Assembly (NCBI RefSeq): GCF_017377855.1
Contig: NZ_JAFREP010000006.1
Coordinates: 124,001-188,000 of the forward strand
Reading direction: 5' to 3'
DNA: 64,000 bases
DNA from: Acanthopleuribacter pedis
GTDB lineage: Bacteria; Acidobacteriota; Holophagae; Acanthopleuribacterales; Acanthopleuribacteraceae
The translations under genes and the position numbers were made by a program. This document shows, piece by piece, positions 51,839 to 62,400 of this stretch. The first letter of the stretch is position 1; every line of letters starts with the position of its first letter. Under the pieces are notes generated by a model. It was not told where the DNA came from. It saw only the letters and a list, made by a program, of their open reading frames with translations, and searched no databases.

Positions 51839-53050
51839 CTACTTGGCCAAATTGTCGACCGCGACCGTCTCGGGGATTTTTCCTTCCGCTTTTTGCGGGC
51901 GACCGCCGCCCCGAGCACCCAAGCTTTTGCCTTCGCCGCGGAACCAAGCGCCCGCGTCGAATTCGGCCTGGCTACCCCGTGCTACGACGATGCGACAGAA
52001 ACCGTCGTCCGCCACTTTGGTTTTCACCATGGCAACCACGTCGGGCCTGGCCGTGAGCAAGTCGGCCAGTTTCCGGGCGCTGTCGATGTCCGCGCTTTCC
52101 ACGCGGATGAAGGTGGTTTCCCCCTCGCGGGCCGGCTGGGTTTGATGCAGCTGTTCCGCCTCGTAACGGGCCGCCTCGGTGCGTGCTTTCCCCAGTTCTT
52201 GGCGTAAGGCGCGGCTTTCCTGCTGCAGCCGTTGCACCTGATCGGCCAACTCAGGCACGGCGCATTGTAAGTGGTTGGACGCCGCGGTGAGGATCGCCTC
52301 GCGTTGGTCCAAGTGGGCCAGGGTTCGCAGACCGCAATGGAAATGGATGCGCACCAGCTTTTTGATCTTCTCTTTGGCCACCACGTGAATCGCCCCAATT
52401 TCGCCGGTTGCGCTGCAATGGGTGCCGCCGCAAGGGGTGAAGTCGACGCTGTCGATTTCCAGCACGCGAATGTTGCCGGTGACCTTGGGGGGACGGCGCA
52501 GCGGCATGGCCGCCAATTGGTCGGGATCCGGGTTGTGGACGCGAATCGGATGGTTGGCGAGCACCCAACGGTTGGCCTGCTCGACCGCCGCCGCGATGGA
52601 TTTTTCGTTGACATCGGGGGCTTCCAGGTCGATGGAAATGGTGCGTTTACCGAGCCGTGCGGATTTGGTCTCCAGTCCGGCGGTGTGGTGAAACGCCGCG
52701 GAGAGCAGGTGTTGCCCGGAATGGGCGCGCATCATGTCGCGTCGGTGTTCGGCGTTGACCTGGGCGGATAGGGTTTGTCCCAACCAGTCGGCGGGTGCCG
52801 CTTCATTCAAGATGTGGTAGAGGGTTCCGTTGTCGTCGATTTGGGTGTCGACCACGGTGCGTTCTTCCGCGCCGAACCGGACCGTGCCCGCGTCGCCGAG
52901 TTGGCCGCCGCCCTCCGGGTAGAAGAAGGTACGGTCGAACTGAAGCGCCGGCCGGTCCGCGAAGGGTTCAAGGCCCGCGACACGTGTTTCAAAAGGTTGC
53001 CGCCAATCGGCGGTAGGATCGAGGTAACAGGGTTCACAAAAGTGCGCCAT
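51839..53050 (-). CDS. Alanyl-tRNA editing protein (AlaX-like with DHHA1 domain)
   Basis: The 403-aa protein starts MAHFCEPCYLDP at 53050. The N-terminal region (QFDRTFFYPEGGGQLGDAG) and the editing domain, with zinc ligands in RAHSGQHLLSAAF (HxxxH) and FTPCGGTHCSATGE (CxxxH), are those of AlaRS editing proteins. The C-terminal part has a coiled coil (about 265-310) and a DHHA1-type domain ending GARGGGRPQKAEGK. It hydrolyses mischarged Ser- or Gly-tRNA(Ala) in the cytosol. It is a free-standing homologue, not AlaRS itself. It lies 78 bases after the aldo/keto reductase gene on the same strand. Confidence 0.92.
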   Translation of the reverse strand: MAHFCEPCYLDPTADWRQPFETRVAGLEPFADRPALQFDRTFFYPEGGGQLGDAGTVRFGAEERTVVDTQIDDNGTLYHILNEAAPADWLGQTLSAQVNAEHRRDMMRAHSGQHLLSAAFHHTAGLETKSARLGKRTISIDLEAPDVNEKSIAAAVEQANRWVLANHPIRVHNPDPDQLAAMPLRRPPKVTGNIRVLEIDSVDFTPCGGTHCSATGEIGAIHVVAKEKIKKLVRIHFHCGLRTLAHLDQREAILTAASNHLQCAVPELADQVQRLQQESRALRQELGKARTEAARYEAEQLHQTQPAREGETTFIRVESADIDSARKLADLLTARPDVVAMVKTKVADDGFCRIVVARGSQAEFDAGAWFRGEGKSLGARGGGRPQKAEGKIPETVAVDNLAK

Positions 53051-53128
53051 AGGAGTAACCTTTCCGGGTCCGTCCAACCATGAGGGTGACCGCGCGGGCC
53101 GTGATAGCGACCCACGACGGGGACAGTG

Positions 53129-54094
53129 TTAGTTGGCGAAGGCCCATTGCTTGGGATTGTCGTCGAGGTGGACCGCAACGGTGTCGCCGATTGCGGCAAT
53201 CTGTTGCCATAAGCCGTTGTCGAGGGTGACCGCGGCGGCCGCCGCCGAGTTGGTGATTTGATCGGGCCGTCGTGCACCGGCGATGGCGAAATGGTTGGGG
53301 CCATGGGTGATCCAGGCCAGTGCCAGTTGCGCCATGCTGATGCCTAAATCGGCCGCGATGGGGCGAAGTTGTGCCAGAGCGTCTTGGACACGAGACCAGT
53401 GGGGTTGTGCGAACAGCCGGTGTTGGGCGCGGTGATCGCCTTCCTCGAACTGGTGATCGGCGGTAAATTTATCCGCCAAAATCCCTTGCGCCAAGGGGGA
53501 ATAGGCCAAAACCGCGATGTTCTTGTCGCGACAGAAGGGGATCAGTTCGCGGTCGTGCATGCGCCAGAACAAGGAGTAAGGCGGCTGCACGCTGTCGATG
53601 GGTCCGAACCGCAGCGCTTCTTCCAGTTGGGCACGCGAGAAATTGGATACGCCGATGCCGCGGATTTTGCCCTGCTGCTTGAGGTCGACCAGGGCGGACA
53701 TCGTCTCTTCAATCGGAACCAAGGGGGTGTTGAAGGTGCCGGCGGGCCAGTGGATTTGATAAAGATCGATTACATCGGTGCCCAGGTTCTCAAGCGAGCG
53801 ATGGCACGCCTCAAACACCTGATCGCGTTTGAGATGGTTGCAAAAAACCTTGCTGAGCAAGACCGTCTCTTTGCGTTGGCTGCCGAGTGCCTTGGCGATG
53901 ATGCGTTCGGCGTGGCCGTTGCCGTACACTTCCGCGGTATCGAAACTGGTGACGCCCTGGTCGAAGGCCGCGCGCAGGGCCGCGATGGATTCGTTGTCGT
54001 CAATGCCGACCCACATGCGTTTGCCCGTTTGCCAGGTGCCCATGATGACCTTACTAAGGGCGATGTCGCTTGATCCTAGGGGTGCGTATTTCAT
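53129..54094 (-). CDS. Aldo/keto reductase
   Basis: The 321-aa TIM-barrel oxidoreductase starts MKYAPLGSSDIALSKVIMGT at 54094. The catalytic tetrad is visible: Asp and Tyr in SFDTAEVYGNG, Lys in LLSKVF and His in YQIHWP. The NADPH-binding end reads FAIAGARRPDQI. It reduces aldehydes or ketones with NADPH. Its start lies 11 bases after the YceI stop, so the two are co-transcribed; the substrate is not evident. Confidence 0.92.
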   Translation of the reverse strand: MKYAPLGSSDIALSKVIMGTWQTGKRMWVGIDDNESIAALRAAFDQGVTSFDTAEVYGNGHAERIIAKALGSQRKETVLLSKVFCNHLKRDQVFEACHRSLENLGTDVIDLYQIHWPAGTFNTPLVPIEETMSALVDLKQQGKIRGIGVSNFSRAQLEEALRFGPIDSVQPPYSLFWRMHDRELIPFCRDKNIAVLAYSPLAQGILADKFTADHQFEEGDHRAQHRLFAQPHWSRVQDALAQLRPIAADLGISMAQLALAWITHGPNHFAIAGARRPDQITNSAAAAAVTLDNGLWQQIAAIGDTVAVHLDDNPKQWAFAN

Positions 54095-54105
54095 CCAAAA
54101 AACGC

Positions 54106-54681
54106 CTAGTTCGCTTGCCAGGTGCCGCTGAAGGACACGAAGGCAATCGGCAGGATCGACTGGTGCGCGCACAACTTCATCATGGCTTCCAGGGGAGCGC
54201 CGGTCAGACCGAGGTCGGCCATGCCGACGGCGACGGGACGCGGGGTGACCGCTTGCACGGTTTTGGCGTCGGTGCGGATCAGCAGCATGGGGAAGGTGAT
54301 TTCAGGAGAGAGGCCGCGGTAGTGGAGCTTGGCTTTGAAGTCGACCATGGCGGTGGTGCCGACGGTTTTGGGCAGTTGATCGGCGGGAAAGGCGCCTTTC
54401 AGGACCATTTTGGGGAAGCTGGCCACCTCAAACAACGCGGTTTTGATATTGGTGTCCCGCGGCGGTAGGGCGGTGTCCAAAGTGTCCAGGTTAACGACCA
54501 CCTCGAAGGAACCATCCTTGGCGCCGCCGGTCACGGCGAAGGTCCCGGGCACGGCGGCGATGTTGTCCTTAACAGAAAAAAAATGGACCTTGCCGTCGTC
54601 CAATTTCCAGCCGGCACACAGGGGTAAGCTGAACAAAACAAAAGCAGTGGCAACAAAAAGCCGTTGGTTCAGGGGATTCAT
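54106..54681 (-). CDS. YceI-family periplasmic protein
   Basis: The 191-aa protein starts MNPLNQRLFVATAFVLFSLP at 54681 behind GAGGAG, with a clear signal peptide cut near LCAG. The rest follows the YceI lipocalin-like barrel: WKLDDGKVHFFSVKDN, FEVVVNLDTLDTALPPRD, FPKMVLKGAFPADQ and MVDFKAKLHYRGLSPEITFP. YceI proteins bind isoprenoid-type ligands in the periplasm. A frame extending further upstream is not coding. It is the first gene of a probable three-gene unit with the aldo/keto reductase and AlaX-like genes. Confidence 0.88.
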   Translation of the reverse strand: MNPLNQRLFVATAFVLFSLPLCAGWKLDDGKVHFFSVKDNIAAVPGTFAVTGGAKDGSFEVVVNLDTLDTALPPRDTNIKTALFEVASFPKMVLKGAFPADQLPKTVGTTAMVDFKAKLHYRGLSPEITFPMLLIRTDAKTVQAVTPRPVAVGMADLGLTGAPLEAMMKLCAHQSILPIAFVSFSGTWQAN

Positions 54682-55256
54682 GATGATGCTCCTCAAGATC
54701 CGTAAGGGGTTGGTAATCGAGCGTCGGGGGAAGAAACAGAGAAACAAGAAGGGACCCGACGGGTTGGTGGTATTCAAGCACGGTTCACGATTGGGGACAA
54801 CGGCCGATGTCGGGGCGGCTGTCCCGTTGGGAAAGGGCGGGTTGGGGCGTCCTGAAAAAGGTGGCGGCGCGGGGGTGGTGCGATGGGAAGGCCGCGCGGC
54901 GGCGGCGTGGGCGCGGGTGGGCGGTAAATGAATGGGGTTGTACATGGAACGGCGTTCTAAAAAAACATGGCTTTGATTGGGAAAAGGCGGCCCGACACCT
55001 TCCCAGTCGCCTCGTATTGTGTTTGAATACTCGCTTTGGGTTGGTTCTCGAGCCGACACAACCGATTGCAATCCCCACGAATCGTGAATCGGGTGGTGTT
55101 TGGCGACACAGGCGCTTTTTGCGATGCGCTTGCGCCGCTACCTTGGAAGCCCGTGTCGTGTCGGCTGATTCGCGACCTAACCCAACCCGTCAAAGCAATG
55201 CCTCGGGAAGCATAGGCCCGTCGCGTTGTGACACCAACCTGATGATGTGAGTTGTT
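54682..55256. other. Divergent gap between YceI and oleA genes
   Basis: About 575 bases. No gene and no clear promoter recognised. Both gene groups must be driven from here. Confidence 0.4.
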
Positions 55257-56300
55257 ATGAAATATTCCCGCGTTTATGTGGATTCCATCCGGTATGTTCT
55301 CCCGCCTGTGATCGTTTCCTCGCGCGAGCTGGAAGCGCGCTTGCGCCCCGTTTACAAAGCGCTGCATATCAGCATGGGACAATTGGAAGTACTAACTGGT
55401 GTGCAGGAACGCCGCTGGTGGAAAGATGACGACTCGCTTTCGGATCGCGGCGCCGAGGCCGCCAAACGCGCGCTCGATGCGGCCGGCATAGACGCCGCCG
55501 ACTTGGGGGCGCTTGTGTACACCGGTGTGTGCCGCGAACAATTCGAACCGGCCACCGCTTGTATGATCGCCTCGCACCTGGGCATTTCCCAGGAAGCCTC
55601 CGTCTTCGACCTTTCCAACGCCTGTTTGGGCGCGCTGAACGGCATTCTCGACATCGCCAACCGCATTGAGTTGGGCCAGATTCGCGCCGGTATGGTGGTT
55701 TCTTGCGAGACCTCTCGCGAGATCAACGAAACCATGATCAAACGCATGCTTGAAGACCACGACATGGAATTGTTCAAAATGGGTCTGGCGACCTTAACCG
55801 GTGGTTCCGGCGCGGTGGCGATTTTGTTGACCGACGGTTCCTTCGCCCACAAGCCCCGACGCCGTTTGGTCGGAGGGGTGACCCTGACCGACCCCCGTTT
55901 CCACGATTTGTGTCACTGGGGGCTCGAGCAAGTGGGTGCCGACTGGTTCCGTCCGATGATGTCCACCGACTCCGTTGCGGTTTTAAAACACGGGGTGGCC
56001 TTGGGGCTCAAAACCTGGAAGGCCTTTCTCAAGCGGTTGGACTGGACCGTGGACCTCGTTGACAAGGTGATTTGCCACCAGGTCGGCTCGGAGCACCAGA
56101 ACGCGATCCTGAAATTTTTGGGTATTCCCAACAACAAAGATTACGTGACCTATCCGTTTTTGGGTAATATCGGCACGGTTTCGGTGCCGATCACGGCAGC
56201 CATCGCCGAAGAGCGCGAGTTTCTCAAAGAAGGCGACCGCGTGAGTTTTCTAGGCATCGGTTCGGGTTTGAACTGCACCATGCTTGGATTCCAGTGGTAA
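55257..56300 (+). CDS. oleA: OleA-like thiolase: acyl-CoA head-to-head condensation
   Basis: The 347-aa protein is of family length. The active-site Cys is in DLSNACLGALNG, His in CHQVGSEHQNAI and Asn in PFLGNIGTVSVP, the Cys-His-Asn triad of FabH/OleA enzymes. The OleA call rests on this protein heading an oleB-oleC pair and on family-type segments such as YVDSIRYVLPP and TGVQERRWW. OleA joins two fatty acyl-CoAs head to head into a beta-keto acid. ATG 55257 has only a weak ribosome site (GTGAG). Alternative: a FabH-like synthase for another lipid pathway. Confidence 0.88.
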   Translation: MKYSRVYVDSIRYVLPPVIVSSRELEARLRPVYKALHISMGQLEVLTGVQERRWWKDDDSLSDRGAEAAKRALDAAGIDAADLGALVYTGVCREQFEPATACMIASHLGISQEASVFDLSNACLGALNGILDIANRIELGQIRAGMVVSCETSREINETMIKRMLEDHDMELFKMGLATLTGGSGAVAILLTDGSFAHKPRRRLVGGVTLTDPRFHDLCHWGLEQVGADWFRPMMSTDSVAVLKHGVALGLKTWKAFLKRLDWTVDLVDKVICHQVGSEHQNAILKFLGIPNNKDYVTYPFLGNIGTVSVPITAAIAEEREFLKEGDRVSFLGIGSGLNCTMLGFQW

Positions 56301-56342
56301 GCTGCCGGCCCGACGCCCAACGAACAGACAAAGAGAAGCTGC

Positions 56343-57248
56343 ATGAATATCGATCCCGCCCTGTACCCCTTCGAGCACCATTATTTAGACCGCAACGGTC
56401 TGCGCTACCACTACGTGGACGAAGGGCGCGGCTTACCGGTGGTGATGCTGCACGGCAATCCCACCTGGTCGTTTTACTACCGCAACCTGGTTCAGGAACT
56501 ATCCAGTGATCACCGCACCATCGTGCCCGATCACATCGGCTGCGGGTTCTCCGACAAACCCGGCGACGACCGTTACGAATACACCTTGAACAGTCGGGTG
56601 GACGACTTGGAAGCCCTTTTGGACCACCTTGGCATTCATCGCGACATCACCCTGGTGTTGCACGACTGGGGTGGGATGATCGGCATGGCCTTCGCCACCC
56701 GCTATCCCGAGCGGATCCGCCGCCTGGTTGTGCTGAACACCTCGGCCTTTTTGTTGCCGCCCAAGAAGGCGTTTCCCGCCGCACTGTGGCTGGTGCGCAA
56801 CACGCCGCTCGGCCCCCTTTTGGTGCGTGGCTTCAACGCCTTCTCTTGGACCGCCGCGCAAATTTGCTGCAAACGGCGCCCCTTGTCGCGCGTCCTCAAA
56901 AAAGCCTATACCGCGCCCTACCGCAATTGGGCCGACCGCATCGCCACCCTGCGTTTTGTGCAAGATATCCCCTTGGCCCCGGGTGATCCGGCCTACGCCA
57001 TTTGTGAGGATGTTGAGCGCAACGCCGCCCAGTTCCGGGATCGGCCGATGTTGATTTGCTGGGGCGAGAAGGATTTTGTGTTTTCCACCGAGTTCCTCGA
57101 CCGCTGGACCGAAACCTTCCCGCAAGCCGAGGTGCATCGCTGGCCCGACGGCGGCCACTACATTCTTGAGGACGCCTCGGACGAAATTCTCAAACTGGTG
57201 CGCCAATTCCTCGCCGAGCACCCGCTTGAGGTCGCGGCCGCCTCATGA
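56343..57248 (+). CDS. oleB: OleB-like alpha/beta hydrolase (beta-lactone decarboxylase)
   Basis: The 301-aa haloalkane-dehalogenase-type fold shows VVMLHGNPTWSFYYRNL (oxyanion region), the nucleophile Asp in LVLHDWGGMIGMA, and acid/base residues near WGEKDFVFS and DGGHYILED. In olefin-forming bacteria OleB decarboxylates the beta-lactone made by OleC, giving a long-chain cis-olefin. The start at 56343 is 42 bases after oleA, and the stop overlaps the next gene by four bases (ATGA). A plain haloalkane dehalogenase is the alternative, but the gene order argues against it. Confidence 0.88.
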   Translation: MNIDPALYPFEHHYLDRNGLRYHYVDEGRGLPVVMLHGNPTWSFYYRNLVQELSSDHRTIVPDHIGCGFSDKPGDDRYEYTLNSRVDDLEALLDHLGIHRDITLVLHDWGGMIGMAFATRYPERIRRLVVLNTSAFLLPPKKAFPAALWLVRNTPLGPLLVRGFNAFSWTAAQICCKRRPLSRVLKKAYTAPYRNWADRIATLRFVQDIPLAPGDPAYAICEDVERNAAQFRDRPMLICWGEKDFVFSTEFLDRWTETFPQAEVHRWPDGGHYILEDASDEILKLVRQFLAEHPLEVAAAS

Positions 57249-58894
57249 GCGAAGCGCTCGTCAACATCGCGGCGTACCTGCCCAAGATAGCGGCCCAACA
57301 ACCCCACACCTTCGGGGTGGTTTTCCCGGAAACCCGCGACGGGGAAGGGCGCGTCGCCTACACCCATTTTACCTACGCGCAGCTTGACCGCGAATGCGAC
57401 CGGGTCGCTTGGGCGCTGACCGAGTACGGCATTCGCCGCGGTGATCGCGTGGTGTTGATGGTCAAACCCAGTTTGGCTTTTTTCGCGCTGACCTTTGCTT
57501 TATTCAAGATGGGCACCGTTCCCGTGTTTGTGGACCCGGGGATGGGCGTGAAAAACCTAAAAAAATGTTTGGAAGAGGCGGAACCCGACGCCTTCGTCGG
57601 GGTGCCTAAAGCCCACGTGGCCCGTTTGCTGTTGCGCTGGCCGCGCGTGCGCAAGCTGGTGACGGTCGGCCGCAAGCTGTGGGGTGGGGAAACCTTGCAG
57701 AACCTGTGCGCCGCCGTGCGGGACAAGGGCGCTTTTGCCACCGCGGATACCCGCGCCGAGGATTTGGCCGCGATTCTGTTCACCAGCGGCAGTACCGGTC
57801 CCCCCAAGGGGGCCGTCTACAGTCACGGCATTTTTGACAGCCAGGTGCGCTTGCTCGGCAAAACCTACGGGATTCAGCCGGGCGAAGTGGATTTGGCGAC
57901 CTTTCCGTTGTTTGCTTTGTTTGCGCCCGCCCTGGGCATGACCGCGATTGTCCCCGACATGGACGCCACCCGGCCCGCCGACGTGGATCCCGTCAAAATT
58001 TTTGAAGCGATTGAGAATTTTGGGGTGACCAACATGTTTGGTTCGCCCGCGTTGCTGAATACCGTCAGCCGCTATGCCGTTGCCAACGGCGTGACCTGTC
58101 CCTCGTTGAGGCGGGTTATCTCCGCCGGTGCGCCGGTCAGTCCCGCCGTCCTGCGCCGCATGGCGCGGTTGATGCCGGAGGGCGTGCAGGTGTTCACCCC
58201 ATACGGCGCCACGGAGTCACTGCCCGTGTGCAACATCGGGTCGGCCGTGATTTTGGCGGAAACCGAAACCCTCACCGATCAGGGCCGCGGCGTGTGTGTC
58301 GGGTTTCCGGTTGAGGAAATGGAAGTCCGCATTATCGCGATCAACGACGCCGAGTTGGAAACCTGGGACGACCGTCTGGCGCTGCCGCCCGGTGAAGTGG
58401 GCGAGGTGGTGGTCAAGGGGCCGGTGGTGACCCGTCGTTATTTCAACCGTGAGCAGGCGACCCGCGAACACAAGATGAAAGACGGGGATCAGGTGCGCCA
58501 CCGCATGGGCGACTTGGGTTATTTCGACGAACAAGGACGGCTGTGGTTTTGCGGGCGCAAGGCGCACCGGGTGCAAACCGCACAACGGCTGTTGTTCACC
58601 GTTCAGGTTGAAGGCGTGTTTAACAGCCATCCCGATGTGTACCGAAGCGCCTTGGTCGGCACGGGTGCTGATGCCGCGGCGCAGGAACCGGTGGTGTTTC
58701 TCGAATTGGAAACCAACCGCGCCTCGGGAAAAAGTGAGCAGGCGATCATTTCGGAATTGCGGGAACTGGCGCTCCAGTTTGAGCATACCGCGGTGATTGA
58801 GCGCTTTATCGTTCACCCGGGTTTTCCCGTGGATATCCGTCACAACGCGAAGATCTTCCGTGAAAAGCTGCGCGCGGAATTGAGCGGCGCTTAG
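57245..58894 (+). CDS. oleC: OleC-like AMP-dependent beta-lactone synthetase
   Basis: The 549-aa ANL-superfamily enzyme shows the P-loop LFTSGSTGPPKGAVYSHG, then TPYGATESLPV, an HRMGDLGYFDEQGRLWFCGR acceptor region and a C-terminal domain with DIRHNAKIFREKL. OleC converts beta-hydroxy acids to beta-lactones using ATP. It is translationally coupled to oleB. The reductase OleD, which normally acts between OleA and OleC, is not encoded in the window; the next gene downstream is a receiver protein. Confidence 0.88.
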   Translation: MSEALVNIAAYLPKIAAQQPHTFGVVFPETRDGEGRVAYTHFTYAQLDRECDRVAWALTEYGIRRGDRVVLMVKPSLAFFALTFALFKMGTVPVFVDPGMGVKNLKKCLEEAEPDAFVGVPKAHVARLLLRWPRVRKLVTVGRKLWGGETLQNLCAAVRDKGAFATADTRAEDLAAILFTSGSTGPPKGAVYSHGIFDSQVRLLGKTYGIQPGEVDLATFPLFALFAPALGMTAIVPDMDATRPADVDPVKIFEAIENFGVTNMFGSPALLNTVSRYAVANGVTCPSLRRVISAGAPVSPAVLRRMARLMPEGVQVFTPYGATESLPVCNIGSAVILAETETLTDQGRGVCVGFPVEEMEVRIIAINDAELETWDDRLALPPGEVGEVVVKGPVVTRRYFNREQATREHKMKDGDQVRHRMGDLGYFDEQGRLWFCGRKAHRVQTAQRLLFTVQVEGVFNSHPDVYRSALVGTGADAAAQEPVVFLELETNRASGKSEQAIISELRELALQFEHTAVIERFIVHPGFPVDIRHNAKIFREKLRAELSGA

Positions 58895-59079
58895 TTCGTG
58901 TAATAGTATTGGTTTTTTTTGTTTTATGAACAATCGGTCATACCAAAAGGCACGAGGAGGCGCTATACTGGGGGTACTTCCATTGCCACAAAAGAATCGA
59001 TCCGAACCCTTCGGCGAAGGTGTGCAGCCTCGTAAGCACAGCGCTTTTTCGGCACTGAGACTCTTGAAAAGGATGGTCC

Positions 59080-59475
59080 ATGGACAATCCCGAGCTGCTG
59101 ATTGTCGACGACGAGCCTGTCAATATTCAGGTTCTGAGCGCGGTACTCAAGGATCGTTACCGCATTCGGTTTGCCGTTTCCGGCGAGCAGGCTTTGGCGA
59201 TGGTGCAGGACCATCCGCCGGATCTCATTTTGCTCGACATCATGATGCCGGACATGAGTGGTATCGAACTGTGTAAATTACTGAAAGCAAAACCGGCTAC
59301 CCAATCCGTTCCCATTTTATTCGTGACCTCTAATCAAGAACGCGAGGTAGAAGTGGAGGGGCTTTCCGTCGGCGCCATGGATTTTATTTACAAGCCGATT
59401 CGCCCTCATTTGGTGCGTGCCCGCGTCGCCAATTACCTCGAATTGAAGTCGGCGCGCGATCAACTCGCGGGTTAG
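59080..59475 (+). CDS. Single-domain response regulator
   Basis: The 131-aa protein is a lone receiver domain: LLIVDDEPVNIQVLSAVLKD, phosphoacceptor Asp in LILLDIMMPDMSG, Thr in FVTSN and Lys in YKPIRPH. The start at 59080 follows AAGGATGG. There is no output domain. The gap to the hybrid kinase gene is 10 bases, so the two form one operon. It is either a phosphate shuttle or sink for the kinase, or a partner-binding regulator. Confidence 0.93.
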   Translation: MDNPELLIVDDEPVNIQVLSAVLKDRYRIRFAVSGEQALAMVQDHPPDLILLDIMMPDMSGIELCKLLKAKPATQSVPILFVTSNQEREVEVEGLSVGAMDFIYKPIRPHLVRARVANYLELKSARDQLAG

Positions 59476-59485
59476 CCGTCCACGG

Positions 59486-62400
59486 ATGAACACGAGGCAC
59501 GTTTTGCCACAAGCCAACCCCATGTCACGCCTGCTTGCGTCCGCCGATATTGCCGGTTGGACCTTGGACCTGCAAAGCGGAACGCTGGAATGGAACGCCG
59601 GGATGTGTCGGTTGCACGATTGTACCGAGGGACCGGAGAACCTCGCCACCTGGTCGGCGCTGATTGGCGAACCGGGAGTACCGGATGCCTTGGGTGATCC
59701 AGGCGCTTGGGACGGTCCGTCTTATCAATGGTCCTATGTCGCACCCGGCGCCCATCAGGGCACCCTTACCGTGACCGTTGTACCTACAGGAAACGAACAC
59801 TTGCTTCAGGGTGTGGCGACCTTTCGTGCCGCGCTGGAAAACGAGATGCCAAGCGACTTGCTCGCTCAAATGGTTGATCGGGTGGATACCGGGATCACCC
59901 TCGCGAAGGTCGATACGCCCTACCATTTATGTTACGTAAACGACCGCTTTCTTCAGTTAACCGGTTACGCGCGGTCCGAGGTAATGGATCGCGATGTGCG
60001 CATGCTTCATGGTGATGAAACCAATCAAGAGGGCAAGCAGGACCTCTTTGAGGTGTTGGAGACGGGTTTTAAGGGCAGTACCGTGCTGCGCAACTACCGC
60101 AAAGATCAATCCGTTTTCTACAACCAAATTAACCTTTACCCGCTGCTGGATCGGCACGGCAAGGTGAGCCACATCATGGCGACCCAGCGTGATGTCAGCC
60201 TTCAGAAAGAATTGGAATTTCAGAGTGTTCGCCACCAAAAACTCTTTGAGATGGTGTTTCAGTGCGCCACCGTCGGCCTGGCCTTGCTCGACACCAACGG
60301 CCGTCCCTTCCAGATTAATCCCGCCTTAGTCACTTTTTTAGGGCGGTCCGAGGCGGAAATTTATACCCAGCCACCGACTGCTTGGAGTGTCGACGAACCC
60401 ATTGCGGCTGACAGCTTGGAGGGCGAAAACGCCCTGGGTCGCCGGGTTAAGCGCTACAAACGGCCCGACGGTTCGCTGCTTTGGGGCCGGGAAACCACGA
60501 CCGAAATTCAAGTTGAAGGCGAAGCCGGCGTCAAAAGCTACTTGTTGCTGATTATTGAGGACATCACCGAAAGCCGGCGCATGTTGGCGCAAAAGAAAAC
60601 CGCCGAATTCGAATTGCAGGCCATGTCGACCCGCCTTTCTCTTGCCATTCAACCCGCGCAAATTGGCATCTGGGATTTTGATCTCGCCACCCAGGAACTC
60701 ATTTGGGACGAGCGCATGTTCCAACTCTACGGAATGAGCGCCGATGCGTTTTCCGGTGCCTACGATGCCTGGGTTCGTGGTGTGCATCCCGATGATTTGG
60801 CCGCCGCGGAAGCAGCCCTAAATGCCGCCATAGCGGGCGAAGCGGTGTTCGATACCGTTTTTCGGGTGCGCTATCCTACCGGTGAAATTCGCCACCTCAA
60901 AGCGGACGCGATGGTGTTGACCGATGAGCAGGGTCACCCCACCCGAATGATCGGGACCAACTACGACATCACCGACCGTATCGACACCGAAAACAACCTG
61001 AAATACCAAAACGCCTTGCTCCAAGCCCAGCAGGATACATCCCCGGCCGGGATGCTCATTCTCCAGCAACCGGGTCGGGCCACCTGTTGCCGGTGGAATC
61101 GGCGCTTTCTCGATATTTGGGCCTTGAGCGAAGCGGAAATGCGGGCCGCCGACCTCGAGGCGCTTTTGGCCGTCATGCGCGACAAGGTCCGGCGAAACAG
61201 CGAGGACAAAAACAGCTTGTTCGAGACCAACACGACCACCTGGGCGCTGGAACTGGAATTGAAACACGACGTTTCCATCGAAGTCTATGGTCAGCCCGTG
61301 CTCGATCAGGGGGCGCGGTCCATGGGGTACGTGTGGTTTTTCTTTGATGTCAGTGTGCGCAAGGCCGCGGAAACCCGTTTGCGTGAGGCCCTCGCTGAAA
61401 GCAGTCGTTTGGTGGGTCTGATGCAGGGGCGTGAGCAACGGATTCTCGAACTCAAAAGCGAAGTTAACCTGGCCGCCGTCTCCTTGGGAAGAACCAAACC
61501 CTACCTTTTGGACACTGGTGAAGAGGTGCCGATTGATGAAAACGAGGTGCCGCAAACCGCACCCGAGGGCATGAACGATTGGCTTGAAAATCTGCGCCGT
61601 GCGGGTGGGGGATTCCGCAACGCGCTGTCGATTGCCGAGGACTTGGAAATACAGAAGCAACGGGCGGCGCATTTGGCGATGCGCGCCGAGCGTGCCAACC
61701 GCGCCAAAAGTAATTTTTTGGCCAACATGAGCCACGAAATTCGGACGCCGCTCAACGCCGTGATTGGGATTGCCGAGCTTTTGTCCGATTCGCCGCTTAA
61801 CAAATACCAACGCGAAATGCTCGGCAAACTGGACGCCTCGGCACGGACGCTGCTCAGCATCATCAACGACATCCTCGATTTCTCCAAAATTGAGGCCAAC
61901 CAGATTGAAATTGAAGACGAGCAGTTTGACCTGGTGGAACTTTTGGAGAATTTGGCGGGGATGACCGCCACCCGGATGGGTGACCAAGATCTGGAAGTGT
62001 TGTTCGATATTCCCAACCATTTAAATCGGTTCCTCAGGGGTGACGGTCTGCGGCTTAGCCAGGTGCTTATTAATCTGTTGGGCAATGCCGTCAAGTTCAC
62101 CGAGGCCGGTCAGGTCGTGTTGGCCATGCGCCAGGAAGCGCGCGACGATGAGCGGGCTGATTTCTACTTTGAGGTCAGCGATACCGGGATCGGCATGAGT
62201 GAGGATCAAGTGGCGCGGCTTTTTCTGCCGTTTACCCAGGCTGACGCCTCGATGACGCGGCGGTTTGGCGGTACCGGTTTGGGATTGTCCATTTGCAAGA
62301 GTTTGGTTGAATTAATGGATGGATCCATTGAGGTGGAGAGTCGACTCGGGGAAGGCAGTACCTTTCGGGTACGCATCCCCATGGCGATTTGTGGTGCGCG

